A stretch of 64,000 nt of DNA, taken from the NCBI GenBank assembly GCA_027459785.1, contig DAIDGU010000080.1, positions 32,857-96,856 of the forward strand. Direction: 5' to 3'. Shown here piece after piece: positions 37,811 to 47,366 of this stretch. Every line of letters begins with the position of its first letter. Position 1 is the first letter of the stretch. Under the pieces are notes generated by a model. The model ran no database searches. It had not been told where the DNA came from and was given only the letters and a program-made list of their open reading frames with translations. The position numbers and the translations under genes were made by a program. The stretch comes from Ktedonobacteria bacterium. GTDB taxonomy: Bacteria > Chloroflexota > Ktedonobacteria > Ktedonobacterales > JACDGC01.

Positions 37811-38619
37811 ACGGCCTCACTTGTGGTCGTTGCTGGGACGCTTTGTGGCTGAAGGGGGGGCGCGGCGATACCGTGATAGGTCGGACGGGCCAGCCACCAG
37901 CCGCCGACCGTCGGTTCGGCCATCTCGATGCTGAAACCGGCCTGCGTAATCGCCGCCAGCGTGGCGCGGTCCAGGTGGCAGCCGTCGGCCAGCAGGGACC
38001 ACAGCGGCGTCGCGGCGCGTTGCAGCCATGCGGCGAGCGGGCCACGCGCCCGCACGTGTTCCAGGAAGAGGAAGCGCCCGCCGGGGCGCAGCACGCGCGC
38101 GATCTCGCCCAATGTCGCCGCCTGGTCACGCGCCGTACACAGCGCCAAGCTGCTGACCACCGTGTCGAAGCTGGCAGCCGGGAAAGGCAAGGCTTCCAGC
38201 GGGGCATAGACGATCTGCGCGTCGGGGCGGAAGCGGCGGATGCGCCGGCGCACCAGGAAGACGCCGCGCCGGTTAGGGTCCACGCCCACCAGTCGGTCGC
38301 CGGAGCGATAGCGTTTCAGGTTGGGCCAGCGCCCCACGCCGATCTCCAGCACATCGCCGGTGGCGTCGGCCACCAGGCGGGCGCGGCAGCGCCCCCACGG
38401 ATCCGCCAGGCGTAGCTTCCACCACAGCCACACGCGCCGCAGCCGCGCCCGCGCCACCGGCGGCGCATGCAAAACGGCATTGCGAATGGCGACCCGCGCC
38501 CGACGCCGCTGCTCATTCACGATCAACCAGCCCACGGCGGCGAACACGAAACCCATGCCCGCCAGCAGGCGCACGAAGCGCCCACGCGCCACCGGCGGGC
38601 GCGGCGACTTACGTATCAT
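37807..38619 (-). CDS. class I SAM-dependent methyltransferase
   Basis: 270 residues. A membrane-type helix near 19-35 (G-M-G-F-V-F-A-A-V-G-W-L-I-V) precedes the SAM domain. Motif I is V-L-E-I-G-V-G-R-W (the Gly-rich loop is a little unusual); V-G-V-D-P-N-R follows; and L-P-F-P-A-A-S-F-D-T-V-V is the motif IV region. The ATG at 38619 has AAAGGAG just upstream. The substrate is unknown; the context with a transporter could mean a small-molecule or lipid methylation. Confidence 0.82.
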   Translation of the reverse strand: MIRKSPRPPVARGRFVRLLAGMGFVFAAVGWLIVNEQRRRARVAIRNAVLHAPPVARARLRRVWLWWKLRLADPWGRCRARLVADATGDVLEIGVGRWPNLKRYRSGDRLVGVDPNRRGVFLVRRRIRRFRPDAQIVYAPLEALPFPAASFDTVVSSLALCTARDQAATLGEIARVLRPGGRFLFLEHVRARGPLAAWLQRAATPLWSLLADGCHLDRATLAAITQAGFSIEMAEPTVGGWWLARPTYHGIAAPPLQPQSVPATTTSEAV

Positions 38620-38635
38620 CGTTCGTTGCTCCTTT

Positions 38636-38790
38636 AGGCTGGGTGGCTGGGTGGTTGCCGGTGCGAGCAGGGACGCGGGCGGTGCCAGGGACGCGGGCGG
38701 TTGAAACAGCATCAAGACGCGGGCGGTTGAAACCGCGCCTAGGGGCGTTCCGCCACGAAGTCCACCTGCGTGGACTGGAGTTGGATAGGG
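38636..38790. repeat. family D repeat
   Basis: Three close copies of GACGCGGGCGG(T/TTGAAA), then GGCGGTTGAAACCGCGCCTA and AGTCCACCTGCGTGGACT. It lies between the methyltransferase and the O-antigen ligase gene. Confidence 0.88.
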
Positions 38791-38793
38791 CGA

Positions 38794-40584
38794 TCAGCTC
38801 TCGGTATTGAAACGTGCGAGGGGCAGCATTTGGACACATGCCAGGATGAGAACCTGCACTAACAGCATATCATGTGTCGCCAGGTCATCGACGAGGTTGT
38901 GTAGCGCGACGGCGATGAGGATGCCCAGGCAACCGAGGAGGAGCGGCCCCACCCCCGGCCCCTCCCCATTTGCGGATGGAGAGGGGAGCGCAGACAGTGT
39001 AGGGTGGAGCGCGTTGATTTGGCTGAGCGTTGGCATGTGCTGTCTCCTCTGCTCCATTCGTAGCGGGGGAGCAGGGTTGCTGTGGCGCGACGGGAGTGGG
39101 CGGGTGGTGCGGCTTGCCGCCAGCCAGATGCCCGCCGCGACGAAGGCGAGGTAGGCCAGCGCGCCGGGAATGCCGATCTCCGCCGCCATGTTCAGGTAGA
39201 GGTTGTGGGCGTGGCCCAGCGCCAGGTGCCAGCGCGGCACTTGGTAATGCGGATAAGCAACGGGATAATTGCCGGCTCCCACGCCGAGCAGGGGATGGGC
39301 GGCGAGCATGCGCAGGGCAGCGGCCCAATGTGCCAGCCGTTCGACGGTGGAGAAATTGGCGTCGGTGATGTTTGTGCTGAGCGCGGCATCGGTCAGTGGT
39401 CGCCAGCCGAGATGCGCCAGCAGCGACGCGCCAGTCAGCTTGCCGGCAGCAAGCAGCATGCCAAGGATCGTGGCAGCGAGCGCGGCGCAACCGGCGAGCC
39501 AGGGGCGGATGCGCGGCCAGCCGAGCCAGGCCAGCACCAGCAGCGCGCCCACCAGGCCCAGCAGCGCCCCGCGCGACTGTGCCAGCGCCAGCGCCCCGCC
39601 GATGACCACCCCCAGGCCCATCCCGACGAGCCGCATACGCCATTCCCGCGCCCACGCCGCCAGCGCCAGCACCAACGGCAGCGCCAGATTCAGTTCACCC
39701 GAATAGGGATTCGGCTGGCCGAAGGTGCCGATCACCCGCACCCCACGATCCGCTGAGACGGGCAGATCGAGCGCGAAGATCGTCCCTTGCGCCAGGCCGA
39801 TCAGGGCTTCGAGGACCGCGACCGCGACGACCGCGCCCAACACCAGCGCCAGCGTCCGCCGCTCGCGCAGCCAACGCGGCGCACACACCAGCACCGCCAG
39901 CGCCTCGCCCCACTTGATCGTCTCTTTCAGCGCCAGCACGCGATCCGCCGCCCACGCCGACGACAGCGCCATCAGCGCAACCAGCACCACGAGCGAACCG
40001 TACAGCACATAAACCGGCACCCGCCGATATGCGCCGCTCCCCGCACACACCCGTGCGCCCACAGCCCGGCGGGGTTCGTGTTCCGCGCCGGGCGGTTTAG
40101 CCCCCGATGGCGCTGCGGCGACCGGGGGAACATCCCGGCGGCAATGCGACGGCAATAAAACGGGCTTTCGGCGATTGGGGGTTAATATGCCTTTCGGGGA
40201 AAGACGGTGGTCAGCGGGGCCGGACAGACAGGAATGTCTGTCCTCCGTTGTTATGGAGAATGGTGGTCCTCCGGGGGATCGTAATGACAGACGGGCATGT
40301 CTGGCCTCCGGGGATAGCGTGAACACCCGCATAGGGTATAATATGCCTACCATCCGGCGTCGCAGCCAGGCGTCCCGGACCGTCAGCAGCACCAGGGTAG
40401 CGGCCAGCGTGTCCGCGATGGTCGCATGCATTGGGCCGACGGGCAGGGGGGCCAGCGAGCCGAAGGCGACCGCAGCCGGTAGCGCCGCCAGGACGAGCGC
40501 GGCGGGAGGCAATCCGTCGCTAGCGTGCGACCAGGCAGAAACAAAAAGCGGTATACGGCGACGGAACATTGGCGCTGACTCCAT
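38794..40584 (-). CDS. O-antigen ligase/polymerase-family protein with two repeat-derived insertions
   Basis: 596 residues, longer than typical for WaaL-type proteins (about 400-450). Membrane helices at both ends; the Wzy_C/WaaL region has T-F-G-Q-P-N-P-Y-S-G, L-A-Q-S-R-G-A-L-L-G and the loop H-P-L-L-G-V-G-A-G-N-Y. H-A-H-N-L-Y-L-N-M-A-A-E-I-G is the conserved motif. Between the second and third helices, residues about 79-188 translate family B and other repeat DNA (40020-40350). Near the C-terminus L-P-S-P-S-A-N-G-E-G translates a family C unit. The frame stays open through both. It probably ligates or polymerises surface glycans; whether the protein works with these inserts is unknown. Confidence 0.75.
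   Translation of the reverse strand: MESAPMFRRRIPLFVSAWSHASDGLPPAALVLAALPAAVAFGSLAPLPVGPMHATIADTLAATLVLLTVRDAWLRRRMVGILYPMRVFTLSPEARHARLSLRSPGGPPFSITTEDRHSCLSGPADHRLSPKGILTPNRRKPVLLPSHCRRDVPPVAAAPSGAKPPGAEHEPRRAVGARVCAGSGAYRRVPVYVLYGSLVVLVALMALSSAWAADRVLALKETIKWGEALAVLVCAPRWLRERRTLALVLGAVVAVAVLEALIGLAQGTIFALDLPVSADRGVRVIGTFGQPNPYSGELNLALPLVLALAAWAREWRMRLVGMGLGVVIGGALALAQSRGALLGLVGALLVLAWLGWPRIRPWLAGCAALAATILGMLLAAGKLTGASLLAHLGWRPLTDAALSTNITDANFSTVERLAHWAAALRMLAAHPLLGVGAGNYPVAYPHYQVPRWHLALGHAHNLYLNMAAEIGIPGALAYLAFVAAGIWLAASRTTRPLPSRHSNPAPPLRMEQRRQHMPTLSQINALHPTLSALPSPSANGEGPGVGPLLLGCLGILIAVALHNLVDDLATHDMLLVQVLILACVQMLPLARFNTES
38944..38987. repeat. family C repeat inside the O-antigen ligase frame
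   Basis: A family C hairpin (CCCCTCCCCATT/GATGGAGAGGGG) read in frame as a Pro/Ser/Gly stretch between membrane helices of the ligase. Confidence 0.85.
40020..40350. repeat. family B and related repeats inside the O-antigen ligase frame
   Basis: The family B composite (about 40195-40290) and an adjoining GCCCGGCGGGG / CCGGGCGG hairpin unit (about 40065-40145) lie inside the coding frame. They encode about 100 residues between helices 2 and 3. Confidence 0.8.
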
Positions 40585-40656
40585 TCATAGCCGGCGATGC
40601 ATTCCTACACCGCCCCTCCTGCCCAGCATACCCCCACGCGCAAATCAGCACTCTTC

Positions 40657-40705
40657 TGATCACCCCCTCTCCATCCGCAGATGAGGAGGGGGCCGGGGGG
40701 TGGGG
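40657..40705. repeat. family C repeat
   Basis: CCCCCTCTCCATCCGCAGAT followed by GAGGAGGGGG and a G-rich tail, just after the stop codon of the hutU 3' fragment. Confidence 0.88.
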
Positions 40706-41297
<592 letters not shown>

Positions 41298-41378
41298 TCT
41301 GTCTTACAAATGCCACTCAACGAGACTACCAACAATCCTACCTGAACTCATTGCTTTGTTTAGTCTGCCTGGACAAAC

Positions 41379-41414
41379 AAAAGACGCAGTACCCTAAGTG
41401 GCACTGCGTCTTTT
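41379..41414. terminator. bidirectional terminator of the hutU element
   Basis: AAAAGACGCAGT (41379-41390) and ACTGCGTCTTTT (41403-41414) are perfect 12-base complements with A and T runs on the outer sides. In the inserted state it ends the cargo hutU transcript. In the circular state it would also end the recombinase gene. Confidence 0.85.
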
Positions 41415-41443
41415 ATACTCTTTGCCAACAAGAGCAAGTTGGA

Positions 41444-43120
41444 TTAGGAAATCATCGGCAAGTGAAGCCCGTTTTCCTTGGCGCATTCAATGGCGGTGTC
41501 ATAACCTGCGTCGGCATGACGCATAACACCGGTTGCAGGATCATTTGTCAGTACACGCTCTAAGCGTTGTGCAGCTTCTGGTGTACCGTCAACAACTATG
41601 ACCATGCCCGCATGCTGCGAGTAGCCCATGCCAACACCACCACCATGATGAATGCTTACCCATGTGGCTCCACTTGCACAGTTCAGCAATGCATTCAGCA
41701 ACGGCCAGTCGGATACGGCATCAGAACCATCTTTCATTGCTTCAGTTTCGCGGTTGGGACTAGCTACTGACCCTGAATCAAGATGATCTCGCCCAATGAC
41801 AACTGGTGCGCGTAATTCACCGGATGCCACCATGTCATTGAATGCCAGTCCAAGCTTCGCACGCTCGCCAAGTCCTACCCAGCAGATGCGTGCAGGTAAT
41901 CCTTGAAACTTGATTTTCTGCCGCGCCATATCTAGCCATCGGTGCAGATGCGGATTATCTGGGATTAACTCTTTGACTTTGGCGTCGGTCTTATAGATGT
42001 CCTCTGGGTCGCCTGAGAGCGCTGCCCAGCGGAACGGGCCAATGCCTCGGCAAAACAGTGGGCGGATATAGGCAGGCACAAAGCCGGGATACGCAAACGC
42101 ATTTTCCACTCCGGCATCATACGCCATCTGTCGGATGTTGTTGCCATAATCCACTACAGGAATGCCCTGCTGGTAAAATGCCACCATTGCTTGTACTTCT
42201 ACTGCGATGGATTCACGTGCGCGACGTTCCACTTCTTTCGGGTCACTCAGACGCAATGATGCCGCTTCCTCTATGCTCATTCCAAGTGGAAGATAGCCAT
42301 TTAACGGATCGTGGGCACTGGTCTGATCGGTCACTATGTTAGGATGGATGCCACGCTTCACGAGTTCAGGGTAAATCTCGGCGGCATTGCCGAGTAGCCC
42401 AACCGAAAGTGGCTCTTTTTTCTCGCAGGATTCGTGGATAATCTCTAACGCTTCATCCAGATTCGTGCTCATGCAGTCAAGATACTTGGTATCAAGGCGC
42501 TTCTGGATACGAGTGGCGTCACACTCAACGGCTAGCATTGAGGCCCCTGCCATTGTAGCAGCTAATGGTTGAGCACCCCCCATCCCGCCTAAACCCGCAG
42601 TGAGTATCCATTTCCCGGACAAATCGCCGTTGAAATGCTGGCGACCCATCTCAGTGAAGGTTTCGTAGGTTCCTTGCACAATGCCCTGACTGCCGATGTA
42701 TATCCACGATCCAGCGGTCATCTGCCCGAACATCATCAGACCTTTGCGGTCCAACTCACGGAAATGTTCCCAGGTCGCCCAATGGGGCACGAGGTTAGAG
42801 TTAGCAATTAACACTCGCGGTGCGTCAGGATGGGTTTTGAACACGCCCACTGGTTTGCCTGATTGAATCAGTAACGTTTCATCAAGCCCCAGATTTTTCA
42901 ATGTCTCGATAATGCGAGCAAAGCACTCCCAGTTCCGCGCCGCTTTGCCTATGCCGCCATACACAATGAGTTCGTTTGGGTTCTCTGCCACTTCTGGATC
43001 AAGGTTGTTCATCAGCATGCGCATTGGCGCCTCTGTTAGCCAGCTTCGGGCGGTGAGTGTTGTACCACGCGGTGCTTTGATGATACGTGCGTTCGCCTTT
43101 GAACGTTGCGAATTAGCCAT
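41444..43120 (-). CDS. hutU: urocanate hydratase, full-length copy carried by the element
   Basis: HutU converts urocanate to imidazolonepropionate in histidine breakdown, using tightly bound NAD+. The 558-residue length is normal. Landmarks: [53 protein letters not shown] (with the essential Cys region), and [15 protein letters not shown] 43120 has GGGAG eight bases upstream and its own promoter at 43171-43199. Codon use is more AT-rich than the host hutU fragments. No other hut gene is in the window. It is presumed to replace the disrupted host copy. Confidence 0.96.
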   Translation of the reverse strand: MANSQRSKANARIIKAPRGTTLTARSWLTEAPMRMLMNNLDPEVAENPNELIVYGGIGKAARNWECFARIIETLKNLGLDETLLIQSGKPVGVFKTHPDAPRVLIANSNLVPHWATWEHFRELDRKGLMMFGQMTAGSWIYIGSQGIVQGTYETFTEMGRQHFNGDLSGKWILTAGLGGMGGAQPLAATMAGASMLAVECDATRIQKRLDTKYLDCMSTNLDEALEIIHESCEKKEPLSVGLLGNAAEIYPELVKRGIHPNIVTDQTSAHDPLNGYLPLGMSIEEAASLRLSDPKEVERRARESIAVEVQAMVAFYQQGIPVVDYGNNIRQMAYDAGVENAFAYPGFVPAYIRPLFCRGIGPFRWAALSGDPEDIYKTDAKVKELIPDNPHLHRWLDMARQKIKFQGLPARICWVGLGERAKLGLAFNDMVASGELRAPVVIGRDHLDSGSVASPNRETEAMKDGSDAVSDWPLLNALLNCASGATWVSIHHGGGVGMGYSQHAGMVIVVDGTPEAAQRLERVLTNDPATGVMRHADAGYDTAIECAKENGLHLPMIS

Positions 43121-43170
43121 GTATGATTCTCCCTCACTTTGCCTACATGTGGCGATGATGGTGTAATAAG

Positions 43171-43199
43171 ATAGTATCAAATGGGCGAACGCACGTCAA
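43171..43199 (-). promoter_or_regulatory. sigma70-like promoter of the cargo hutU
   Basis: On the minus strand, TTGACG (43199-43194), a 17-base spacer and TACTAT (43176-43171) lie about 50 bases before the start codon. The cargo gene therefore does not depend on the host hutU promoter. Confidence 0.7.
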
Positions 43200-43537
43200 A
43201 CCACGCTCAGGGTTGTTCAATGAAAAGAGAGACAGGAGATATTAGATGGTGCTAAATAGTGTAAACTTTTTTCAGTTAGTAGTACACTCTCGTTGAGGCC
43301 ATTGCTGCATGTACACACCTCAGTTCGTAGCTCTTTCCCTTAGCATACAACCTTACCTGTCTCTGTCATTATTTTTCATCCAAACGGGCTATAGTCTGTC
43401 AGGTTCTTTGCAACGCTAATTGATGAGGAGTGTTCTACGAGAAGAATCGTTTTCACTGAAAAGAAGCAAGCCAAGAGGATTTGAGCATATTCTTGAACGG
43501 GCGAGGGATAGGAAAAGTACTGGTAAATGTCTCATCA
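43200..43537. other. AT-rich intergenic region of the hutU element
   Basis: 338 bases between cargo hutU and the XRE gene without a plausible gene. It contains a distant inverted pair, GAGACAGG near 43232 and CCTGTCTC near 43352. The function is unknown; it could hold part of a regulator or RNA. Confidence 0.5.
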
Positions 43538-43747
43538 TCAATCTGCCAGGGTTAGTCCTTCAATATCTTTATAAGTGATTTCTTTTTCTAATCCCCTTGA
43601 TATAGCATTAGCAATTTTTCCTGCTGTTGCGGTATAGATTGGCTTTCCTAAGAGAGCATCACGCACCGTTCTCACGTCAACACCTGCCTCACGTGCGAGC
43701 TTGGCCCTCGACCAACCAAGTTTAATTCGATACTCATTTAGGGTCAT
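43538..43747 (-). CDS. small XRE/Cro-type helix-turn-helix regulator
   Basis: 69 residues. The HTH reads W-S-R-A-K-L-A-R-E-A-G-V-D-V-R-T-V-R-D-A with a following helix K-I-A-N-A-I. Such proteins in mobile elements typically repress the integrase. The ATG at 43747 has GGAGAG eight bases upstream; the longer frame to 43870 overlaps the operator region. It is divergent from the recombinase gene, 170 bases apart, so it probably controls that shared region (inference). Confidence 0.8.
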   Translation of the reverse strand: MTLNEYRIKLGWSRAKLAREAGVDVRTVRDALLGKPIYTATAGKIANAISRGLEKEITYKDIEGLTLAD

Positions 43748-43846
43748 TGATGATGCTCTCCGATACATAGATTCGATCCTTTTCAGTATGCCACACCCAA
43801 ATAGAGCAAAGCCAATACATCCTCTGGAAATCCTATGCATTGTATG

Positions 43847-43863
43847 GTATAGTTGTGTATAGT
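43847..43863. promoter_or_regulatory. tandem operator-like motif before the recombinase
   Basis: GTATAGT occurs at 43847-43853 and again at 43857-43863, a 10-base, one-turn period. It lies in the divergent promoter region between the XRE regulator and the recombinase, and one or both copies may also act as -10 elements. A plausible repressor site. Confidence 0.45.
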
Positions 43864-43917
43864 AATACACCGCTCATTTCCACTGACACCTTTGCCTTCA
43901 AGAAAGGAAGCAAACGA

Positions 43918-46098
43918 ATGCCAGAACCCAAATCCTTCAAACTTCGCCAAGGTGAAGAGCGCCCTGCTAATTTTACTGGATGCTTGCCAGAAATCGACAA
44001 AACACGGGCAACCGCCGTATTGGTACGACAGTCCAAAACTGGAGCAGATACCGCTATGGCCGAAAGCAGGGAGACTCAATTGGGATTGCGGGATTATGGC
44101 AAGCTACTATACGGTGATGACGAACCAGATGTGCGTTTGTATGATGAGGGTGCTGGTGTTTCGGGGCAAAAACGCATCGATGAGCGAAAAGTATTAGATC
44201 TCCTCTATCAAGATATGAACAAAGGGGTCATAGGTACCATCATTGTTGCAAGAGAAGATAGGCTTTTCCGAAACAAACACATGGAACAAGTCGGTGTCTT
44301 CACAAAGTTAGCTGAAGAAAAGAAGGTCAAAGTCATTGTGCCTCCGGTCTCAGCTATAGTAGGTGATGAAAAAACGAAAGTATACAATTTTACTGCATAC
44401 CAGGATCTTTGTGCATTCCAAGATAAAATGAGGGAAGCATACGGCTACATCGAAGGGCATGTGAAATACATGCACCGATGCCAGCAAAATAAGGCGGCTA
44501 AGGGAGGATATGATGGCCGCGCATTACCTCCTGGTTTGGCGGTGAAGGGAAAAAAGCAAGATCAAGCGATTGTGGTCTATGAACCGTGGGCTGATATTAT
44601 GCGAAAGTTGGCTTTACGTGCGCAATCGCTCAGTTGGGATATCGGAAAAATAAACCGAGAAGTCGCTGCGATGACGTTCCTTTTCCCTGAAATTCCTGAA
44701 GAAGACAAAGAACGGTATATGTTCAGGACAATGGTAAATCATTTACCAGAGGTAGGATATAAACCGCTCGATCCCCAAACGATTCGTAGTTGGCTAATGA
44801 ACGAAATGCTTATCGGGTGGTGGCAGCCTGATGAGAATGAACCAGATACAATCACAGATCATCACCCTGCTGTTCTGGACTATGCGTTATTTGCTGAGGG
44901 CTATGCTGCAATGAAAGGCTATACACTGGACGGTGAACTTGTTGAAAATTGGAGAGGGGTAACGCGCATTCGGGACACCCGCGAAACTCCGCCACCTTTG
45001 CTGTTTCACGGAAAACTCCTCCTCACGCCGCCTTCATCAGATAGGACAGCTTGGTTTACAGTATATGAACACCGCTCCAAGTGGTATTATCAAGGACTTA
45101 GCAGGAATCCGAACGGCATGCATATGGACAAATTGGTAAACGTTCCTGGACCTGCTTTTGATGATATCATTATCATGCGGCTAAAGGCACTTGAAACAGC
45201 AGATCGGCAGATGAAAGATAAAATCAAGACGACGTTGGAACAAGTATACGACCAGCAATCCGAAGATTTTGTCAGTATCCACCAGCAGATTGAGGGCATC
45301 ACGGTCAGGCTGATGGAGAATGCGAAAAAACGCATGAAGACCAGTTCGGATGATCCTATGTATGCTATGTTGCAAGAGGAAGTGCAGGACTTATTGCAGC
45401 GCCAGAAGGCTTTAGAGGCCAAAAAAGAAAAACTAGGTCTTGTAGATAGCCCCGAAGAAGTTACACAACTTCACACCCTACTGGCAAACTTTGATGTGGT
45501 ATGGCCTACACTTGACTTAGCGCAGCAGCAGAGGGCGTTTCGTTTGCTAATCAACCGGATAGAGGTTGAGGTTATTTCTCCCCATTGGATACGCCTATCA
45601 CTTGACTGGATGGATGCAATATGCCCACGCCTGGACATTGCGTATGTTTGGAAAACAAATCCTGGTCGTCATGGTGCATTCAATGAGGACGAAAAGGAGA
45701 TTCTTGCTCAGCATTATCCCCGCTCGCCACGACTAGAAATATTGGAGCTTCTACCTGATAGAACATGGCATGCCATACAGCGACAAGCAGAGTTAATGCA
45801 AGTAAAAAGGGAAATACCATCAAACGATGATGTTTGTCCGACACTCTGCTATAGCGACCTTGTTCCTGGCTTGGATGGGAAGTATCTGTTCAGGGACTAT
45901 GCAACGACTATGGAATACATTAAAAAAGCGCATAGCAACACGACACGGAGTGAAGCACCGCTCTACGCGATTTGGATACTCTCGGAAAAGATTGAAGATT
46001 TAATCGAACTCATTGAGAAGCATTCCGGTGGTTGCGCCCCACCCATGCCACCCAAGCCAGCGGTGAGCGCGATGCGCCCGCGCAGCGTGCCGCCATAG
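43918..46098 (+). CDS. large serine recombinase (integrase)
   Basis: 726 residues in the inserted state. The catalytic domain carries V-R-Q-S-K-T-G with nucleophile Ser39, D-E-G-A-G-V-S-G and R-E-D-R-L-F-R-N. A recombinase domain follows (Y-I-E-G-H-V-K-Y...G-L-A-V-K-G). The zinc-ribbon position has [10 protein letters not shown] without Cys. A long coiled coil spans about 430-500. A SANT/Myb-like segment (F-N-E-D-E-K-E-I-L...R-T-W-H-A-I) comes near 610-650. ATG 43918 follows GGAAGC. The last 21 codons, after H-S-G-G, are antisense host hutU DNA. In a circular element the frame would run 34 codons further into 41290-41397 instead. Confidence 0.93.
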   Translation: MPEPKSFKLRQGEERPANFTGCLPEIDKTRATAVLVRQSKTGADTAMAESRETQLGLRDYGKLLYGDDEPDVRLYDEGAGVSGQKRIDERKVLDLLYQDMNKGVIGTIIVAREDRLFRNKHMEQVGVFTKLAEEKKVKVIVPPVSAIVGDEKTKVYNFTAYQDLCAFQDKMREAYGYIEGHVKYMHRCQQNKAAKGGYDGRALPPGLAVKGKKQDQAIVVYEPWADIMRKLALRAQSLSWDIGKINREVAAMTFLFPEIPEEDKERYMFRTMVNHLPEVGYKPLDPQTIRSWLMNEMLIGWWQPDENEPDTITDHHPAVLDYALFAEGYAAMKGYTLDGELVENWRGVTRIRDTRETPPPLLFHGKLLLTPPSSDRTAWFTVYEHRSKWYYQGLSRNPNGMHMDKLVNVPGPAFDDIIIMRLKALETADRQMKDKIKTTLEQVYDQQSEDFVSIHQQIEGITVRLMENAKKRMKTSSDDPMYAMLQEEVQDLLQRQKALEAKKEKLGLVDSPEEVTQLHTLLANFDVVWPTLDLAQQQRAFRLLINRIEVEVISPHWIRLSLDWMDAICPRLDIAYVWKTNPGRHGAFNEDEKEILAQHYPRSPRLEILELLPDRTWHAIQRQAELMQVKREIPSNDDVCPTLCYSDLVPGLDGKYLFRDYATTMEYIKKAHSNTTRSEAPLYAIWILSEKIEDLIELIEKHSGGCAPPMPPKPAVSAMRPRSVPP
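46030..46037. other. right attachment-core site of the hutU element
   Basis: GGTTGCGC, with the recombinase 3' region on its left and host hutU on its right. It differs from the left core by one base. Confidence 0.75.
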
Positions 46099-46439
46099 TG
46101 CTGGCGCGCGGCCTCCGCGAACGTCTCATACGTCCCCTGCACGATGCCCTGCGAGCCGATGTAGATCCATGATCCTGCCGTCATCTGGCCGTACATCGTC
46201 AGGCCCAGCGCCTCCAACCGGCGGAACTCGTCCCAGTTGCGCGCCGCCTTGCCTGAGCCGCCATACACGACGAGATCCTGCGGGCGCTCGGCGACATCGG
46301 GATCGAGATTGTTCATTAGCATGCGCAAGGCGGCCTCTTGTTGCCAGCCCTTGCACGAAAGTTGCGTGCCACGCGGGGCGCGCACCTCGCGCGGGCCGGA
46401 CGCTGGCGTTGCCGTCGCGGGGGTGTCGAGTTGCGTCAT
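46030..46439 (-). pseudogene. hutU: hutU 5' fragment of the interrupted chromosomal gene
   Basis: GC-rich start of host urocanate hydratase: M-T-Q-L-D at 46439 with GAGGAGG upstream, then R-M-L-M-N-N-L-D-P and K-A-A-R-N-W-D. Relative to a normal HutU, about 50 residues are missing between N-W-D and E-F-R-R-L-E (the Q-S-G-K-P-V-G-V-F region). Q-M-T-A-G-S-W-I-Y and G-G-M-G-G-A-Q-P follow before the element junction. The reading frame then runs into element DNA and stops at about 45963. Confidence 0.9.
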
Positions 46440-46573
46440 AAAAGGGGAGCCTCCTCAGCGAGACGTAGACGGATCGCTACAAACGGTACGCTCTCAGAGT
46501 AGCACGGCGGGAGGGGTGGGGGCAAGGTTGTGGTCGCGTCTCAGCCGCGTGCCACGGACTTCCGAACACGGCA

Positions 46574-46598
46574 AATCCCCCTGATAGCCAGGGGGATT
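46574..46598 (-). terminator. hairpin after the small hypothetical gene
   Basis: AATCCCCCTG and CAGGGGGATT are perfect 10-base complements around a five-base loop. It lies 20 bases past the stop of the minus-strand gene at 46619, with a short T run on that strand. Confidence 0.65.
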
Positions 46599-46618
46599 AC
46601 TTTCAGCGCACGCATGGG

Positions 46619-46870
46619 CTAGCGCACGTCCACCCCGTACTTTGTCACCAGTTCTTGCTCGCTGCGCGCGAGTACTACTTCGATGCTGACAATGTGGCTG
46701 AAGGCGATCAGCAGCGTGTTGGTACGGTGGTCCAGCCAGTCCAGTTCGCGGTTGCTACGGCGGTGGGGATTCTTGACGGCGATGAAATTGGCCTGGGGCT
46801 GGGGCAATTCTTCGAGGTCGCCCTCAATGGGTTCGCCATTCGCTAGGTGAACGATGACGTTGTACTTCAT
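46619..46870 (-). CDS. hypothetical protein
   Basis: 83 residues, soluble, beginning M-K-Y-N-V-I-V-H-L-A-N-G-E-P-I-E-G-D. The middle F-I-A-V-K-N-P...D-W-L-D-H-R-T-N-T-L-L-I-A-F suggests a small beta-rich fold. GGAAGGA precedes the ATG. It follows the FHA gene by 15 bases on the same strand, so they are likely cotranscribed. Not recognised. Confidence 0.65.
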   Translation of the reverse strand: MKYNVIVHLANGEPIEGDLEELPQPQANFIAVKNPHRRSNRELDWLDHRTNTLLIAFSHIVSIEVVLARSEQELVTKYGVDVR

Positions 46871-46885
46871 GGCTGGTTCCTTCCG

Positions 46886-47230
46886 TTACTGTGCTTCCAC
46901 TTGCAAGGTGCAGCGCCAGGCACCCAGGATGAGATGATCGCCGGCGGCGAGGGGGTAGCGTTGGCCGGGGGCGAGGCGTTCGGCGTTCAGGTACGTTTCG
47001 TTGTGGCTGCCCAGATCCTCGATGGCGAAGCCCGTCGCCGTCCGGTGCAAGCGCGCGTGGCGGCGCGAGACGCCACTGTGTCGCGCGCCAAACGGCGTGA
47101 GATCGACATCGATTGCCGGATCACCCGCCGTGGCGCGGCCCAGCACCAGGCATGCGCGATCCGGCAGCGGCACCGCCAGTCCGCCATTCAGCACCAGGCG
47201 TGCCGTCGTCCGTGTCTGTGTAGGTTGCAT
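46886..47230 (-). CDS. FHA-domain protein
   Basis: 114 residues, almost all of it one FHA phosphothreonine-binding domain: L-V-L-G-R, S-R-R-H-A-R-L, and L-G-S-H-N-E-T-Y-L-N (where most FHA domains have S-x-N-G-T). Start ATG 47230 is chosen after GGAGG; the open frame reaches 47416 but overlaps the divergent PhoU gene. A partner kinase is not in the window. Confidence 0.85.
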   Translation of the reverse strand: MQPTQTRTTARLVLNGGLAVPLPDRACLVLGRATAGDPAIDVDLTPFGARHSGVSRRHARLHRTATGFAIEDLGSHNETYLNAERLAPGQRYPLAAGDHLILGAWRCTLQVEAQ

Positions 47231-47366
47231 CGTTGCCGTTTGCCTCCGCGCGTCCACTACCAAGTCTCGCCTCAGCAGAACTTGGGCCGATTCTGGTATA
47301 CTAGCAAGGAAACCCGCGGTCACGTTCGCCCAAGACGCCGCTGGATTGCCGGGGGAAGGATGATGC

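Noticed and set aside
36738..38207. 489-residue minus-strand frame spanning the methyltransferase and MFS genes
   Set aside because: It is a shadow in a different frame of two well-supported genes that overlap by four bases.
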